This document shows positions 4,688-5,297 of a stretch of 5,297 nt of DNA, in pieces. How positions within the stretch are numbered: the stretch's first letter is position 1; each line of letters starts with the position of its first letter. The DNA is from Bdellovibrionales bacterium. Lineage in GTDB: Bacteria > Bdellovibrionota > Bdellovibrionia > Bdellovibrionales > UBA1609. The notes beneath the pieces were generated by a model. The model had not been told where the DNA came from and did no database searches. It saw only the letters and a list, made by a program, of their open reading frames with translations. Both the position numbers and the translations under genes were made by a program. Location: contig JAGRAK010000153.1 in NCBI GenBank assembly GCA_020434645.1, positions 1 through 5,297 on the forward strand. Reading direction: 5' to 3'.

Positions 4688-5297
4688 GTGAGTCATGCAG
4701 TTGAAAATGTAATTATTATTGGTTCTGGGCCGGCGGGCTTAACAGCGGCTATTTATGCAGCCCGTGCGAATCTTAAGCCTCTGATGATTGAAGGTGAAGA
4801 AGTCGGGGGGCAGCTGATGACAACAACTGAAGTAGAAAACTACCCCGGTTTTGCTGAGGGCATAACTGGACCTGAGTTGATGGATGTCACCAAGAAACAA
4901 GCTGCACGATTTGGTACGCGATTTATAGCCAAGAATGTAACTAAAGTAGATTTCTCTAGCCGACCATTTAAAATTTGGGTTGGGCAGGAGTTATATCAAT
5001 CTAAAACAGTAATTATCTCAACAGGTGCCACTGCGAAATATCTTGGTCTCCCAAGTGAGAAAAAGTTATTAGGTCGGGGCGTGTCAGCCTGTGCGACGTG
5101 TGACGGAGCATTTTTTAAAAATGTTGAAGTGGCAGTTATTGGCGGTGGTGATACTGCGATGGAAGAAGCGAATTTTTTAACACGATTTGCTAGTAAGGTT
5201 TATATTATTCATCGTCGTGATGAATTTCGAGCATCAAAAATAATGGCAGATCGCGTATTAAAAAACCCAAAAATTGAACCAATCTGGAATTCTCAAC
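4688..5297 (+). CDS. trxB: Thioredoxin reductase, partial, runs off the right edge
   Basis: This is a cytoplasmic flavoenzyme that uses NADPH to reduce thioredoxin through FAD and a redox-active disulfide. The first 203 codons are present, roughly two-thirds of a usual protein of about 310-320 residues. Visible motifs in order are the FAD-binding GSGPAG (12-17), GGQL (40-43), ENYPGF (50-55), the STGA segment (111-114), the redox disulfide CATCDG (Cys135 and Cys138), the NADPH-binding GGGDTAMEE (152-160) and HRRDEFRAS (175-183), whose arginines recognise the NADPH phosphate. The start is GTG at 4688 with AGGAG upstream; a stop in the frame at 4640 prevents a much longer protein. The CATC pair separates it from the related ferredoxin-NADP reductases that lack these cysteines, which matters because a ferredoxin gene lies divergently next door. 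Confidence 0.96.
   Translation, partial: MSHAVENVIIIGSGPAGLTAAIYAARANLKPLMIEGEEVGGQLMTTTEVENYPGFAEGITGPELMDVTKKQAARFGTRFIAKNVTKVDFSSRPFKIWVGQELYQSKTVIISTGATAKYLGLPSEKKLLGRGVSACATCDGAFFKNVEVAVIGGGDTAMEEANFLTRFASKVYIIHRRDEFRASKIMADRVLKNPKIEPIWNSQ

Noticed and set aside
5109..5123. CATTTTT-T-AAAAATG in trxB as a copy of the ggt palindrome
   Set aside because: Only the A/T core is shared and it encodes the normal AFFKN segment; similar T-run/A-run symmetry also appears at 4506-4517. In an A/T-rich genome this is expected.
4688..5297. TrxB-like ferredoxin-NADP reductase working with the neighbouring ferredoxin
   Set aside because: Those reductases lack the CxxC pair; here CATC is intact, so thioredoxin reductase is the better call.

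Overview
The window is a compact chromosomal stretch with GC content in the low-to-mid 40s by eye. It comes from a Gram-negative bacterium: a lipobox lipoprotein whose +2/+3 residues suit the outer membrane, and a Sec-exported gamma-glutamyltransferase, both imply a periplasm. The mix of genes and the A-tract/T-tract style of terminator would fit a Bdellovibrio-like member of the Bdellovibrionota. That placement is inference from general impression; nothing in the sequence proves it. There is no sign of a mobile element, phage, CRISPR array, tRNA or rRNA.

Layout from left to right. (1) Positions 1-112 hold the probable first 37 codons of an unrecognised minus-strand gene that runs off the left edge. 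(2) A weak terminator-like hairpin lies at 216-243. (3) ggt, on the minus strand at 240-1931, encodes an exported gamma-glutamyltransferase with all main catalytic residues. Its signal peptide contains a three-copy 21-nt tandem repeat, and its coding region contains a perfect 26-bp palindrome. (4) Diverging from ggt across 57 bp is trmB (1989-2660), the tRNA m7G46 methyltransferase. (5) Converging on trmB with a 5-bp gap is a gene for an unrecognised 472-residue lipoprotein (2666-4084, minus), with six cysteines besides the lipidated one. (6) Upstream of it on the same strand is a small [2Fe-2S] ferredoxin (4171-4464, minus). (7) A 223-bp divergent spacer (4465-4687) contains a long-range perfect 11-bp inverted repeat, a nested GC-rich stem and small open frames on both strands. 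(8) trxB, thioredoxin reductase, starts with GTG at 4688 and runs off the right edge.

Functionally this is mostly housekeeping: thiol and redox metabolism (GGT on gamma-glutamyl compounds such as glutathione, ferredoxin, thioredoxin reductase) plus tRNA modification. The genes do not form one obvious system. The ferredoxin and lipoprotein genes may be co-transcribed, since they are 86 bp apart on one strand with no clear terminator between them. The least explained parts are the structured ferredoxin-trxB spacer and the orphan lipoprotein. I found no convincing undescribed defence or mobile system.
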